A DNA stretch of 64,000 bases, taken from positions 52,745-116,744 of the forward strand of contig JAFQXO010000012.1 in NCBI GenBank assembly GCA_017406925.1. The letters run 5' to 3'. The stretch is from Eubacterium sp. Its GTDB lineage: Bacteria > Bacillota > Clostridia > Lachnospirales > Lachnospiraceae. Shown piece by piece: positions 17,714 through 26,609 of the stretch. The first letter of the stretch is position 1; each line of letters starts with the position of its first letter. The notes under the pieces are model-generated. The model was not told where the DNA came from. It did no database searches and was given only the letters and a program-made list of their open reading frames with translations. Both the position numbers and the translations under genes were made by a program.

Positions 17714-18883
17714 TTATACTGCTCGTTGAATCTTACGCGAGACGGAAAATACAATTCCCATCTCTAACATGAGGAAGGCTAACGAGGTACCTCCATAACT
17801 AATAAATGGTAGTGACACACCAGTGTTTGGCATGCTGTTAGTTACTACCGCCACATGGAGTACTACTTGCACAGCTATCTGTGCAATGATACCACACACG
17901 AGCATTGCGTCAAACAAATCTGCTGTGTGAGTTGCTATCAAATACATTCTATGGATAAGGAATACAAATAATGCCAATATGGCAATGGCACCAAAGACTC
18001 CTAGTTCTTCACATATTACTGAGAAAATCATATCGTTAGTTGACTCTGGCAAGAATCCCATCTTCTGAGCACTGTTGCCGAGTCCTTTTCCAAAGATTCC
18101 GCCTGAGGCGATGGCATACAAGCCTTGCATAACCTGATATCCACCTGACTCAGAATAGTTCTCTGGATGAAGCCACGCGAGAATACGCGCGAGACGGAAA
18201 CTCGCCGATCCTGACATAGCGTGTGCTAACAAGATTAATCCTGTCGTTCCCGCTATCATAAGTGCGATGAAACCAGCAACAAACTTCTTGTTTGCGCCAG
18301 CAATTACTAGCATAACAAAACTAATCAAAACAACTATAATAGCTGAACTCATATTTTTAGTTACAGCATACAAAAGAATTGCTGGTACAAATGAGAAAGC
18401 AAATATCTTAAGAACATTCTTTATGCTCTTAAGACTTTCTCTACTACAATTTGAAATCATATATGCTGTGATCAGGATTACTCCAATCTTAACCAACTCT
18501 GCCGGCTGGAATTGAAGTGGTCCTAAGTTAATCCAACGCTTCGCACCGTTTATCTCGATTCCAAGTGGTGACAAAACCACAAATATTGAAATAAACGAAA
18601 CTATATATATTACAGGACAAAGTCTCTTGTATACTTTTGAATCTATAAAGAATGCTGCGAAGAAAGGAATGAGTCCTACTGCTGTCGCAAGCACCTGTCT
18701 CTTCAAGAAATATAGCGAGTCGCCATAAGCAGTCATCGCCGTGTATGAACTCGCACTATACAAAAGCACATAGCCCAAGATCATCAAGAAAACCCACACT
18801 ATAAGAAGACTGTAATCAAAATAATTATTGCTTTTGACTCTTCTCTTCTGTTTTTGTTTAAACTGTGCGATTTGCTCTGGCAT
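17714..18883 (-). CDS. ftsW: Peptidoglycan glycosyltransferase FtsW/SpoVE/RodA (SEDS)
   Basis: A 389-residue polytopic SEDS protein with about ten membrane segments, which polymerises lipid II at the septum together with a class B PBP. Signatures include GAKRWINLGPLQFQPAELVKIG (shown here in part), YQVMQGLYAIASGGIFGKGLG and LPFISYGGTSL near the C-terminus. It follows murD by 1 nt and precedes ftsQ by 18 nt. murG, which often sits here, is absent. SpoVE versus FtsW cannot be decided by eye. Confidence 0.93.
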   Translation of the reverse strand: MPEQIAQFKQKQKRRVKSNNYFDYSLLIVWVFLMILGYVLLYSASSYTAMTAYGDSLYFLKRQVLATAVGLIPFFAAFFIDSKVYKRLCPVIYIVSFISIFVVLSPLGIEINGAKRWINLGPLQFQPAELVKIGVILITAYMISNCSRESLKSIKNVLKIFAFSFVPAILLYAVTKNMSSAIIVVLISFVMLVIAGANKKFVAGFIALMIAGTTGLILLAHAMSGSASFRLARILAWLHPENYSESGGYQVMQGLYAIASGGIFGKGLGNSAQKMGFLPESTNDMIFSVICEELGVFGAIAILALFVFLIHRMYLIATHTADLFDAMLVCGIIAQIAVQVVLHVAVVTNSMPNTGVSLPFISYGGTSLAFLMLEMGIVFSVSRKIQRAV

Positions 18884-18884
18884 A

Positions 18885-20243
18885 CTAACCTCTCAAATTC
18901 TTAACTAGTTCCTTAAACTTGTCGCCGCGCTCCTCATAGTTTTTGAACATTCCCCAGCTAGCGCACGCAGGCGACAATAATACTGTATCTCCAGGCTCAG
19001 CGTTTTTGACACTCTGCTCCACTGCCTCTTCCAAAGATTTAGTGAAGATAATGTTTTCAAAACCTTTCGCCCTAACAGTATCTGCAATCTTCTCCGAAGT
19101 CTGACCGAGCAGAACGAGGCACTTAATCTTGCCTTCAAACTTATCAGCCCATTCATCGAAAGAAGAATTCTTATCATATCCACCAGCTATCAAAATCGTT
19201 GGTCGCGTCATTGACTCGATCGCTTTGATCGAGGCATCTGTATTCGTGCCCTTAGAGTCATTGTAATAGATGACATCGTCAATGGTATCGACATACTCTA
19301 GACGATGCTCAACTGCGTTGAAAGTTCTGATAGCCTCTGCTATTGTGCCGACCGGCACATCCATATTCATTGAAATGGCGATAGCCGCCATGATGTTTTC
19401 TAAATTGTGGATACCCACAAGATTATTGGCATTCTTGTTGGTAACGTATGTCTTCTCACCATCGTCGATGTAAACTATATCGTCGCCCTCGAGATAAACT
19501 CCGCAAGGAACCTCTCTCTTGATGCTAAACCATACTATCTTCTTGTCGAGCGTAGTCGCGTAATCGCGAAGAATCGAATCCTCGTAATTCAAGACTATAG
19601 CCTCGCCAGGTTCCTGGTTCTCACAAATTCTAAACTTCATATCCGCATAACACTTCATCGTACGGTGACGATCAAGGTGGTCAGGCGTGATGTTTAAAAT
19701 CGCACTAACGTCAGGCTTAAAGTCAACGATAGTTTCTAGTTGGAAACTACTAATCTCAGCTACAGTCACAGTGCTCTCGTCCGAGTCGCCCGCTGTAGTC
19801 GTGTAAGGGTTTCCAATATTTCCAACTACGTCCACGTGTGCATAGTGAGCGGCCATAATCGCGCCCACTAGCGATGTCGTAGTAGTCTTTCCATTCGTTC
19901 CAGTGATGGCCACTAGCCTACCTTTACCAACTTGATATGCGAGCTCCACTTCACTCCAGATAGGAATGTTCGCTTCTCTCACCTTAACAACAAAAGGCTC
20001 CCTGGTTGGAATACCAGGGCTGATAACCATCACATCCACCTCATCGAGAAGAGACTCTTCTAGTTTGCCTACGGCAATAGAAACATTTGGGTCATCCAAA
20101 CGTTCCTTTAAAGCCTCCACGTCGAGGTTTTCGTTTTCGTCATATATAATTACTTCTGCGTTCACTTTTCTTAAGAGGTTGCAAGCTCCGATTCCGGATT
20201 TGCCTGCTCCCGCTACTAGAAAAGTTTTGTTCTCAAAATCCAT
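18885..20243 (-). CDS. murD: UDP-N-acetylmuramoyl-L-alanine--D-glutamate ligase
   Basis: MurD adds D-glutamate to UDP-MurNAc-Ala in the cytoplasm. The 452 residues show the three Mur-ligase domains: an N-terminal Rossmann-like GAGKSGIGACNLL, the ATP-binding GTNGKTTTTSLVGAI, the TPDHLDRH motif, and the C-terminal YNDSKGTNTDAS and LSPACASWGMFKNYEERGD. mraY lies just upstream and ftsW just downstream. The other Mur ligases are not in this cluster. Confidence 0.97.
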   Translation of the reverse strand: MDFENKTFLVAGAGKSGIGACNLLRKVNAEVIIYDENENLDVEALKERLDDPNVSIAVGKLEESLLDEVDVMVISPGIPTREPFVVKVREANIPIWSEVELAYQVGKGRLVAITGTNGKTTTTSLVGAIMAAHYAHVDVVGNIGNPYTTTAGDSDESTVTVAEISSFQLETIVDFKPDVSAILNITPDHLDRHRTMKCYADMKFRICENQEPGEAIVLNYEDSILRDYATTLDKKIVWFSIKREVPCGVYLEGDDIVYIDDGEKTYVTNKNANNLVGIHNLENIMAAIAISMNMDVPVGTIAEAIRTFNAVEHRLEYVDTIDDVIYYNDSKGTNTDASIKAIESMTRPTILIAGGYDKNSSFDEWADKFEGKIKCLVLLGQTSEKIADTVRAKGFENIIFTKSLEEAVEQSVKNAEPGDTVLLSPACASWGMFKNYEERGDKFKELVKNLRG

Positions 20244-20274
20244 ACTGTCCTTATCTTGTTGCTAAATACTATCC

Positions 20275-21264
20275 TTACCTTACTGCCAAGTAACCTAACA
20301 TACAAAGTATGATTGTAAACACTGTAAAATATGTTACTACTTGTGTCTCAGATTTTCCACCCTCTTGGAAGTGATGATGGAGAGGTGCCATTCTAAAGAT
20401 ACGACGACCTTCACCATACTTCTTCTTTGTGATCTTGAACCAACCTACCTGAATCATTACTGAGATAACCTCAATCAAGTAGATAAATGCAACTATCACG
20501 ATGATGAGTGGCATTCTTAGAATACAAGCCATACCGGCCACGAAGCCACCTAAGGCTAGCGAACCCGTATCGCCCATAAACACTCTAGCAGGATGGACGT
20601 TATAGAGCAAGAAGCCCATTAACGCCCCAAGAACTGCTGAGTTGTAAATTACTAGGCCACTCTGACGAGTTATTCCGATAAAGAAAATCGCAATAATAAT
20701 TGTGACGCTAGTAGCTAGTCCATCGAGACCGTCAGTGAAATTGGCGCCGTTTACGGTGCCAATTATAACGATGAACATAAATATCGCGAAGAGCCAGACC
20801 GGCATCTCCCATTCGAGGTGATGACCCTGAACTTTAACGAATGGAATGATGATGCTCGTTCCTACGTTTCGCACTAGATAAAAAACAAAAAGAGCGGCTA
20901 CTATAATTTGCCCTAACATTTTTTGTATCTCAGATAATCCCTCGTTCTGCTTTCTGATAATCTTCAAAAGATCATCAATGAAGCCGATAAGTCCAAATCC
21001 CATCGTCAGACATAGGACTGGAACATACGAGTAATCCTTCAATGCAAAAATGAATATAAGTGATGTCGCAAGGATTGCCACAAGGAAAATAATTCCACCC
21101 ATAGTCGGTGTACCTGATTTGCTCAGGTGAGACTTAGGTCCTTCCTCGCGAATAAACTGTCCAAACTTCATTCTCTTCAAAATAGGAATGACGATAGGAC
21201 AAAGTCCTGCGCTTAATACAAATGATATTCCTGTTGCCAAAATAACAATCTCTGATGCTTTCAT
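20275..21264 (-). CDS. mraY: Phospho-N-acetylmuramoyl-pentapeptide-transferase
   Basis: MraY makes lipid I from UDP-MurNAc-pentapeptide and undecaprenyl phosphate at the inner face of the membrane. The 329 residues form about ten membrane helices, with the conserved SKSGTPTMGGIIF, FGLIGFIDDLLK (Asp pair), NFTDGLDGLATS, FMGDTGSLALGG and the MAPLHHHFQ loop. It sits 31 nt downstream of the class B PBP gene in the mra/dcw order. Confidence 0.97.
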   Translation of the reverse strand: MKASEIVILATGISFVLSAGLCPIVIPILKRMKFGQFIREEGPKSHLSKSGTPTMGGIIFLVAILATSLIFIFALKDYSYVPVLCLTMGFGLIGFIDDLLKIIRKQNEGLSEIQKMLGQIIVAALFVFYLVRNVGTSIIIPFVKVQGHHLEWEMPVWLFAIFMFIVIIGTVNGANFTDGLDGLATSVTIIIAIFFIGITRQSGLVIYNSAVLGALMGFLLYNVHPARVFMGDTGSLALGGFVAGMACILRMPLIIVIVAFIYLIEVISVMIQVGWFKITKKKYGEGRRIFRMAPLHHHFQEGGKSETQVVTYFTVFTIILCMLGYLAVR

Positions 21265-21295
21265 AGTTTTTCCTTTCCAATTCTCAACCTAAAAA

Positions 21296-23269
21296 TTATT
21301 CCTCAAGAGTCTTGTCTTTCTTTACTAGACTTCCATCATCGCCTGCGATGATTCCACCTGAGTAAAACTCTTTTTCAAGATTCTTTTTCTTAACTTTCTT
21401 CTCAACTTTTTCAGTCTTATCCACTCCGAGGTATGGAAGCACTTGCTTCATAATAGCCTTCCAAAGTTCAGTGTTGTAAGCTGTCGCCTGAGTATTGCCC
21501 TCTGGCGAATCCATAAGTGTGTAACAGACCACTTCTGGCTTCTCACATGGCACTGCGCCAAGGAATGAAAGAATGTACTGATCTTCGAGACGTCCAGTAC
21601 CATTGCCGGAAGTATCCACCTTCTCGGCTGTACCGGTCTTACCACCTACCGTGTAACCAGGAATCTCTGCTGTAGTACCTGTTCCGCTGAGCACCACTTC
21701 TCTTAGGCACTCGCGGATGAAGGCCGAAGTATCCTCCGTACAGGTCTGCTTAACCAAGGTTTTCGAAAAACTCTTCACGAGTTCGTCGTCCTCAGTCACA
21801 ATCTGCTTAACCACGTGTGGTTCGTAGTAATTTCCGCCATTGATAACAGATGAGAAAGCCGCTACCATCTGCACCATATTGACCGTAAGGTTCTGACCGA
21901 ATGAGTTAGTTGCCAATGTGGCACTATCCATCTCATCTGAGTCATAAACCAATCCTCTCGTCTCGTTAGGAAGGTCAATACCTGTCTTGGCACCAAACCC
22001 AAATCTTGACTGGTATTGGGATGTGAGTTTGTTTCCAAGGCGGAAACCTATATTCATGAGTGAGTCGTTACACGATTGTGCTATCGCGCCTTTTACATCA
22101 AGCGTGCCGTGTCCACTCACGTTATGACATTTGATATCGAAATCGCCTACGTGCTGATGACCGTCACAACTAAAGTTAGTATGCTTAGTAATCTTTCCTT
22201 CTTCTAAGCCCGCTGCCACTGTGAACGGTTTGAACGTAGAACCTGGCTCGTATGAATCTGAAACACAGAAGTTCTTCCAGATTTCATTGAGCTTCTTAGA
22301 TTTAGCCTTGTCAGACATCGAATCAATCTTTGCCTCCGACATAAATGGTTTTAAGTCGTAAGGCTTGTTCAAGTTGAATGTGAGGTCATCACCCATCGCG
22401 AGAATCTCACCTGTATTTGGATCAGCCACAACTACTGCTATTCGTTTTGGCTTATATTTTTTCATGTATTTTTTGATGGCCTTCTGAACTACACGCTGGA
22501 TATTAATGTCGATAGACGAAACAACATTCTCGCCGTTAATCGCATCTTTCACGACATTCTCCATATTGTTCGCGTTGTCCATATAGCCGAACTCTCGACC
22601 TTCCACACCACATAGAACATCTTGATAACTCTGCTCTATACCTAGCGATGCCACATTCTCAGAATTGGCGAAGCCAATGACGCTACAACCGAGACTCTTG
22701 TGTGGATACTTGCGCTTGTACTTTTTCTCAAACCAAATACCCTTCGTGTTGTTGACTTCCTCTTCATCAGCATCAGTCTTAGCGAACTCGCCATTTATAT
22801 ACTTCTCGAACTGCTCAATCTCTTTGAATTCGAGATTCTTTTTCAAAACCCAATAACTATTCTTCGCACGGGCCTTAATGCCCTCTTCGAGCTCTGCTCT
22901 GTCCACGTCGAAATATCTTGTGACTGCGTCAACAGTTGGCTGGAAATAGTCCTTGTTGGACATGATGATCTTCGAGTCGATGATAAGGTCATAGACCATA
23001 ATGCTCGTCGCAAGAAGGTTTCCGTTTCTGTCCTGAATGTTGCCACGCTTGTAAGGAATAGTTCTGCTCTTGAAGCTTCGTTGAGACAAAACTTGGATAG
23101 AATAATCATTTCCCTTGGTTAAATTCAAATAAATAATCCTACCACATAACGCAGACAAAGCTAGACTGATGATGATTAACACCACCGCTAGCTTCTTTCC
23201 CATTCTGCGATTGAATCTCAGTTTTAATCTCTTACGCCGTCCCGACGCGTTGCTCCTTCGTTGTTCCAT
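21296..23269 (-). CDS. Class B penicillin-binding protein (FtsI/PBP2B/SpoVD type)
   Basis: A 657-residue septal transpeptidase. It has a basic N-terminus, one membrane segment (about 27-50), a PBP-dimer domain (about 55-240) and a transpeptidase domain (about 275-600) with SxxK in GSTFKPFT, SxN in QSCNDS and KTG in GGKTGTAEK. It ends in a Lys/Glu-rich tail with no PASTA domain, unlike SpoVD or PBP2x. In this cluster position it is the expected partner of the SEDS protein FtsW. It follows the ftsL-like gene by 2 nt. Confidence 0.93.
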   Translation of the reverse strand: MEQRRSNASGRRKRLKLRFNRRMGKKLAVVLIIISLALSALCGRIIYLNLTKGNDYSIQVLSQRSFKSRTIPYKRGNIQDRNGNLLATSIMVYDLIIDSKIIMSNKDYFQPTVDAVTRYFDVDRAELEEGIKARAKNSYWVLKKNLEFKEIEQFEKYINGEFAKTDADEEEVNNTKGIWFEKKYKRKYPHKSLGCSVIGFANSENVASLGIEQSYQDVLCGVEGREFGYMDNANNMENVVKDAINGENVVSSIDINIQRVVQKAIKKYMKKYKPKRIAVVVADPNTGEILAMGDDLTFNLNKPYDLKPFMSEAKIDSMSDKAKSKKLNEIWKNFCVSDSYEPGSTFKPFTVAAGLEEGKITKHTNFSCDGHQHVGDFDIKCHNVSGHGTLDVKGAIAQSCNDSLMNIGFRLGNKLTSQYQSRFGFGAKTGIDLPNETRGLVYDSDEMDSATLATNSFGQNLTVNMVQMVAAFSSVINGGNYYEPHVVKQIVTEDDELVKSFSKTLVKQTCTEDTSAFIRECLREVVLSGTGTTAEIPGYTVGGKTGTAEKVDTSGNGTGRLEDQYILSFLGAVPCEKPEVVCYTLMDSPEGNTQATAYNTELWKAIMKQVLPYLGVDKTEKVEKKVKKKNLEKEFYSGGIIAGDDGSLVKKDKTLEE

Positions 23270-23271
23270 GA

Positions 23272-23727
23272 TTACCTAGTTGGAATGTCTCCGTACTGAA
23301 CTGTGTAGCCAGTGTCTGAAGTCTTATATCTGTAAATTTGACTTCCCGAAGCTTGCTTCATTCCAAGTTTCGTAGTTGCTACTTTATATATCTTGTCTGA
23401 ATCTTCGCAACTGCTAATCGCGTACTTTCTAGCCTCATTTTGTGACTGGATAGTACTGATGTCAGCCTTGATGCTCTTGATATCAGTCTGTGCCTGAGTT
23501 ATTTGAGACATCATGTTGAGGTATGCTATCGCCAATGCAACACAAGCAATAGACACTATCACCATAAATCCCACTAATGGGAAGTTCATTGGAAGCGCCC
23601 TAGTCTCAGGAGCTGGATCTCTTCTCTTGCTCCTCTCAATGCGTTGATCCTCAAAAGGCTCTGCCTTTCTGATCGTGTTGCCACTTACGTATTCATTTCT
23701 GTAACTTCTGTTTGAAACTCTAGCCAT
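23272..23727 (-). CDS. ftsL: FtsL-like septum protein
   Basis: A 151-residue bitopic protein with a cytoplasmic basic region of about 48 residues, one membrane segment (about 49-70, FPLVGFMVIVSIACVALAIA) and a short coiled-coil stretch (MMSQITQAQTDIKSIKADIS and on). FtsL-type proteins are too divergent for motif proof; the topology and the position between rsmH and the class B PBP gene make the call. The coiled coil would pair with a DivIC/FtsB-like partner encoded elsewhere. Confidence 0.8.
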   Translation of the reverse strand: MARVSNRSYRNEYVSGNTIRKAEPFEDQRIERSKRRDPAPETRALPMNFPLVGFMVIVSIACVALAIAYLNMMSQITQAQTDIKSIKADISTIQSQNEARKYAISSCEDSDKIYKVATTKLGMKQASGSQIYRYKTSDTGYTVQYGDIPTR

Positions 23728-23729
23728 GA

Positions 23730-24665
23730 TTAGCTCCTCTCAAAAATTCTCAATTTAGAACTCTTCGATCTACTGTTGTTTTCCATCTCCTCATCTGATG
23801 GAATGATCGGTTTCCTAGTTACAACCTTTCCCTTCGAAACTTTTCCACAAACACAAATCGGAAAATCTGGTGGACATGTGCAAGGATCTTCATTGTCCTT
23901 GAATTTAGTTTTAACTATTCTGTCCTCCAACGAATGGAAAGTGATTACGCATATCCTTCCGGAAGGGTTAAGCCTCTCAATCATCGAGTCCAACGATTCC
24001 TTCAAGACGTTAAGTTCATCATTTACCTCTATTCGTATAGCCTGGAAAGATCTCTTGGCCGGATGGCCACCTGTCTTTTGAACTTTCATCGGGATGGCCC
24101 CGCCAATGATATCTGCCAACTGTTTCGTTGTAGCTATCGGCTGCTCTTCCCTAGCCTTTACGATGTGCTTTGCAATGTTCTTTGCGAATTTGTCTTCGCC
24201 GTAATCTCTTATCATGCGGTAGATGTCGTATTCTGAATATCCGTTTACGATGTCTGCCGCTGTCAATGTCTGTCTCTGATCCATTCTCATATCGAGTGCT
24301 GAATCTTCCATATAAGAGAATCCACGCTCATCATTATCTATCTGATAGGATGAAACACCCAAGTCCAAAACTATGCCGTCAACTTTTTCGATTCCTAAAT
24401 CATCAAGGATGGTTCCGAACTCTGAATAGTTGCTTCTGACGAGTGTTACTCTGTCGTCAAACTCTTCTAGTCTCTTCTTGGCTGCCGCCAATGCGTCTCC
24501 ATCTCTATCAATTCCGATGAGTCTACCCTTTGGTGACAACTGCTTACATATCTCGTAAGAATGTCCTCCGCCACCTATGGTGCCATCTACATATGTACCA
24601 TCGGGTTTTATGTTCAAGCCGTCGATGGTTTCTTTTAACAATACGGTAGTATGTTTGAAATCCAT
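23730..24665 (-). CDS. rsmH: 16S rRNA (cytosine(1402)-N(4))-methyltransferase
   Basis: RsmH (MraW) methylates C1402 in the decoding centre of 16S rRNA with S-adenosylmethionine. The 311 residues include the SAM motif [13 protein letters not shown], the [11 protein letters not shown] motif, the DMRMDQ element, [14 protein letters not shown] and the [13 protein letters not shown] motif. It lies 16 nt after mraZ and 2 nt before the ftsL-like gene, so the four first dcw genes are tightly packed. Confidence 0.97.
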   Translation of the reverse strand: MDFKHTTVLLKETIDGLNIKPDGTYVDGTIGGGGHSYEICKQLSPKGRLIGIDRDGDALAAAKKRLEEFDDRVTLVRSNYSEFGTILDDLGIEKVDGIVLDLGVSSYQIDNDERGFSYMEDSALDMRMDQRQTLTAADIVNGYSEYDIYRMIRDYGEDKFAKNIAKHIVKAREEQPIATTKQLADIIGGAIPMKVQKTGGHPAKRSFQAIRIEVNDELNVLKESLDSMIERLNPSGRICVITFHSLEDRIVKTKFKDNEDPCTCPPDFPICVCGKVSKGKVVTRKPIIPSDEEMENNSRSKSSKLRIFERS

Positions 24666-24681
24666 AGCGACCTTCTTTCTA

Positions 24682-25134
24682 TTAGATACCTAACTCAGCC
24701 ATATACTCGGCAAGTTCTTCGAGCTTCTTATTAGCGTCGCTTCCTTCTGCTGTGAAGTCAGCCATCTGCTTGTTCCACTCGTCTATATTCCAGATCTCCA
24801 TGCGATTTCCAACGCCTACCCAAACTACTTCTTTTTGTAGTGAGGCGTAGCCCCTCAAAACCGACGGCATAAGAACACGTCCAAGTTTGTCAGTTTCGAG
24901 GTTAGCGACGCCCGCGAGGAAAAATCGATTGAAATCTCTGACTTTCTTATCTGTAAATGGGAGTTCTGCCAATTTCTCTTCTAGCTTCTGGAACACTTCT
25001 TCAGAGAACGCAAAAAGACATCCGTCCAGGCCACGCGTAATAACAACTTTATTACCTAGCTCGTCACGGAATTTGAAAGGAACTATTACTCTTCCTTTGT
25101 CGTCCATCTTTTGAACATGCTCACCCGTAAACAT
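24682..25134 (-). CDS. mraZ: Transcriptional regulator MraZ
   Basis: MraZ is the ring-shaped, AbrB-like DNA-binding regulator at the head of the dcw cluster. The 150 residues contain two copies of the DxxxR-type domain: [17 protein letters not shown] (about 11-27) and [16 protein letters not shown] (about 85-100). The ATG has GGGAGAAG upstream. In known cases it represses its own operon by binding a row of short direct repeats behind the promoter. Exactly such repeats are visible here at 25216-25245. Confidence 0.97.
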   Translation of the reverse strand: MFTGEHVQKMDDKGRVIVPFKFRDELGNKVVITRGLDGCLFAFSEEVFQKLEEKLAELPFTDKKVRDFNRFFLAGVANLETDKLGRVLMPSVLRGYASLQKEVVWVGVGNRMEIWNIDEWNKQMADFTAEGSDANKKLEELAEYMAELGI

Positions 25135-25215
25135 AAATCTTCTCCCAAAAGTGGCTTGATCCCCCTATTTTAAGGGGTTTCCGTACTATAGTGGAGGATT
25201 TTGTAAATCTTGAAA

Positions 25216-25245
25216 TTTACCACTTTCTTCCACTTTTTACCACTT
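25216..25245 (-). promoter_or_regulatory. MraZ operator: three direct 10-bp repeats
   Basis: On the minus strand AAGTGGTAAA, AAGTGGAAGA and AAGTGGTAAA follow each other without a gap (25245-25216), so the AAGTGG core recurs on the same helical face each turn. It resembles the AAAGTG-type MraZ boxes known from other Firmicutes/Mollicutes. It starts about 9 bp downstream of the -10 box, over the first transcribed bases, suiting a repressor. Confidence 0.85.
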
Positions 25246-25253
25246 ATGCGTCT

Positions 25254-25282
25254 ATTTTATACTATAATTCCCACAATATCAA
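25254..25282 (-). promoter_or_regulatory. Promoter of mraZ and the dcw cluster
   Basis: Minus-strand TTGATA (25282-25277) and TAAAAT (25259-25254) with a 17-bp spacer. A leader of about 110 nt follows, containing the operator and a small CCCCT/AGGGG inverted repeat. Confidence 0.75.
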
Positions 25283-25351
25283 GGGTTTTCTCCATATTTT
25301 TTTAAAAAATTAAGTATTTATTTTAGTTATGAAAGTGGAAATTTTTGCAAC

Positions 25352-25387
25352 AAAAAAAAGACTTCAGCGTTTTCGCTGAAGTCTTTT
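25352..25387. terminator. Terminator after ychF, partly bidirectional
   Basis: GACTTCAGCG (25360-25369) and CGCTGAAGTC (25374-25383) pair around TTTT. Eight T follow on the minus strand (ychF side) and four T on the plus strand. Confidence 0.93.
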
Positions 25388-25398
25388 AGATTTCTTAC

Positions 25399-26496
25399 TT
25401 AAACATTAAATCTAAATGTAATTACATCTCCGTCTTTTACGACGTAGTCTTTTCCTTCTTGTCCAACTAAGCCCTTTTCTTTTGCTGCCGCAATAGATCC
25501 ACACTCCATAAGGTTATCGTAAGTCACAACCTCCGCACAGATAAATCCACGCTCGAAGTCTGTATGAATCTTGCCGGCGGCCTGCGGTGCTTTCGTTCCG
25601 GCTTTGATAGTCCAGGCACGCGTCTCATCTTCTCCCGATGTAAGATAACTGATGAGACCGAGCAACTTGTAGCTTGCCTTAATCAATTTATCAAGACCCG
25701 ACTCACTGATGCCTAGGTCCTCCAAGAACATCTGCTTCTCATCGTCGTCGAGTTCTGAAATCTCCTGCTCTATCTCTGCGCTGATTACGAACACCTCTGA
25801 GCCATTGTCGGCGGCGTACTTTCTAACTTCTGCCACCTGTGCGTTCGATGCGCCGTCGTCAGCGATATCATCCTCTGAAACGTTAGCTGCATAGATGACT
25901 GGCTTCGCCGTCAATAGATTGTACTCGCTCATCCATGCTTCCTCATCCTCATCTTCGAGTTCAAGCTTGATAGCGAGGTTTCCATCCTCTAGGAACTTCT
26001 TAACCTTCTCAAGAAACTCAAGTTCCTTGGCGAGAGTCTTGTCATTCTTTGCGCCACGTGCAGTCTTAGCAATTCGTCTCTCAAGAATCTCAACGTCCGA
26101 AAAGATAAGCTCATAGTTTATAGTCTCGATATCTCTCAGCGGATCAATGTGTCCATCTACATGGACAATGTTGTCGTTCTCGAAACATCTCACCACGTGA
26201 ACGATAGCGTCCACCTCACGAATGTTTGCAAGGAACTGGTTTCCAAGACCTTCACCCTTTGAAGCGCCCTTCACAAGTCCTGCGATGTCCACGAACTCAA
26301 TCACTGCTGGAATCGATTTCTTCGAATTATATAGAGCGGTCAACTTATCTACTCTCTCATCCGGAACTGTAACGACACCGACATTTGGGTCGATGGTACA
26401 GAAAGGATAGTTCGCAGATTCTGCGCCCGCTTTTGTTAACGAATTAAATAAAGTACTCTTGCCTACGTTTGGCAATCCGACAATACCTAGTTTCAT
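25399..26496 (-). CDS. ychF: Redox-regulated/ribosome-binding ATPase YchF
   Basis: YchF (OLA1 family) is an Obg-related P-loop NTPase that prefers ATP and binds ribosomes. The 365 residues show G1 GLPNVGKST (7-15), G3 DIAGLVKGASKGEGLGN, a non-GTP-specific NVSE in place of NKxD (which explains the ATP preference in this family), a coiled-coil insert and a C-terminal TGS domain ending GDVITFRFNV. It is monocistronic, bounded by its own terminator and divergent from lgt. Confidence 0.96.
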   Translation of the reverse strand: MKLGIVGLPNVGKSTLFNSLTKAGAESANYPFCTIDPNVGVVTVPDERVDKLTALYNSKKSIPAVIEFVDIAGLVKGASKGEGLGNQFLANIREVDAIVHVVRCFENDNIVHVDGHIDPLRDIETINYELIFSDVEILERRIAKTARGAKNDKTLAKELEFLEKVKKFLEDGNLAIKLELEDEDEEAWMSEYNLLTAKPVIYAANVSEDDIADDGASNAQVAEVRKYAADNGSEVFVISAEIEQEISELDDDEKQMFLEDLGISESGLDKLIKASYKLLGLISYLTSGEDETRAWTIKAGTKAPQAAGKIHTDFERGFICAEVVTYDNLMECGSIAAAKEKGLVGQEGKDYVVKDGDVITFRFNV

Positions 26497-26558
26497 GTCG
26501 TCCTCCTAAAGTTAAATTCCAGTGTAAAGTTTATCACACTTTCAGGCTTTTTGAAATG

Positions 26559-26587
26559 TTTACTTATGCCCCGCTTTCGTTTAAACT
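26559..26587 (+). promoter_or_regulatory. Promoter of lgt
   Basis: TTTACT (26559-26564) and TAAACT (26582-26587) with a 17-bp spacer, ending just upstream of the TAAGGAGG ribosome site. Confidence 0.55.
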
Positions 26588-26609
26588 AAATAGAGGTAAG
26601 GAGGCTTTT

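Noticed and set aside
25150-25200. Riboswitch in the mraZ leader
   Set aside because: Only a short CCCCT/AGGGG repeat without a U-run is present; the MraZ repeats explain the regulation better.
26469-26609. Longer N-terminus for lgt overlapping ychF
   Set aside because: The extension reads antisense through ychF and the intergenic promoter; TAAGGAGG before the ATG at 26610 fixes the start.
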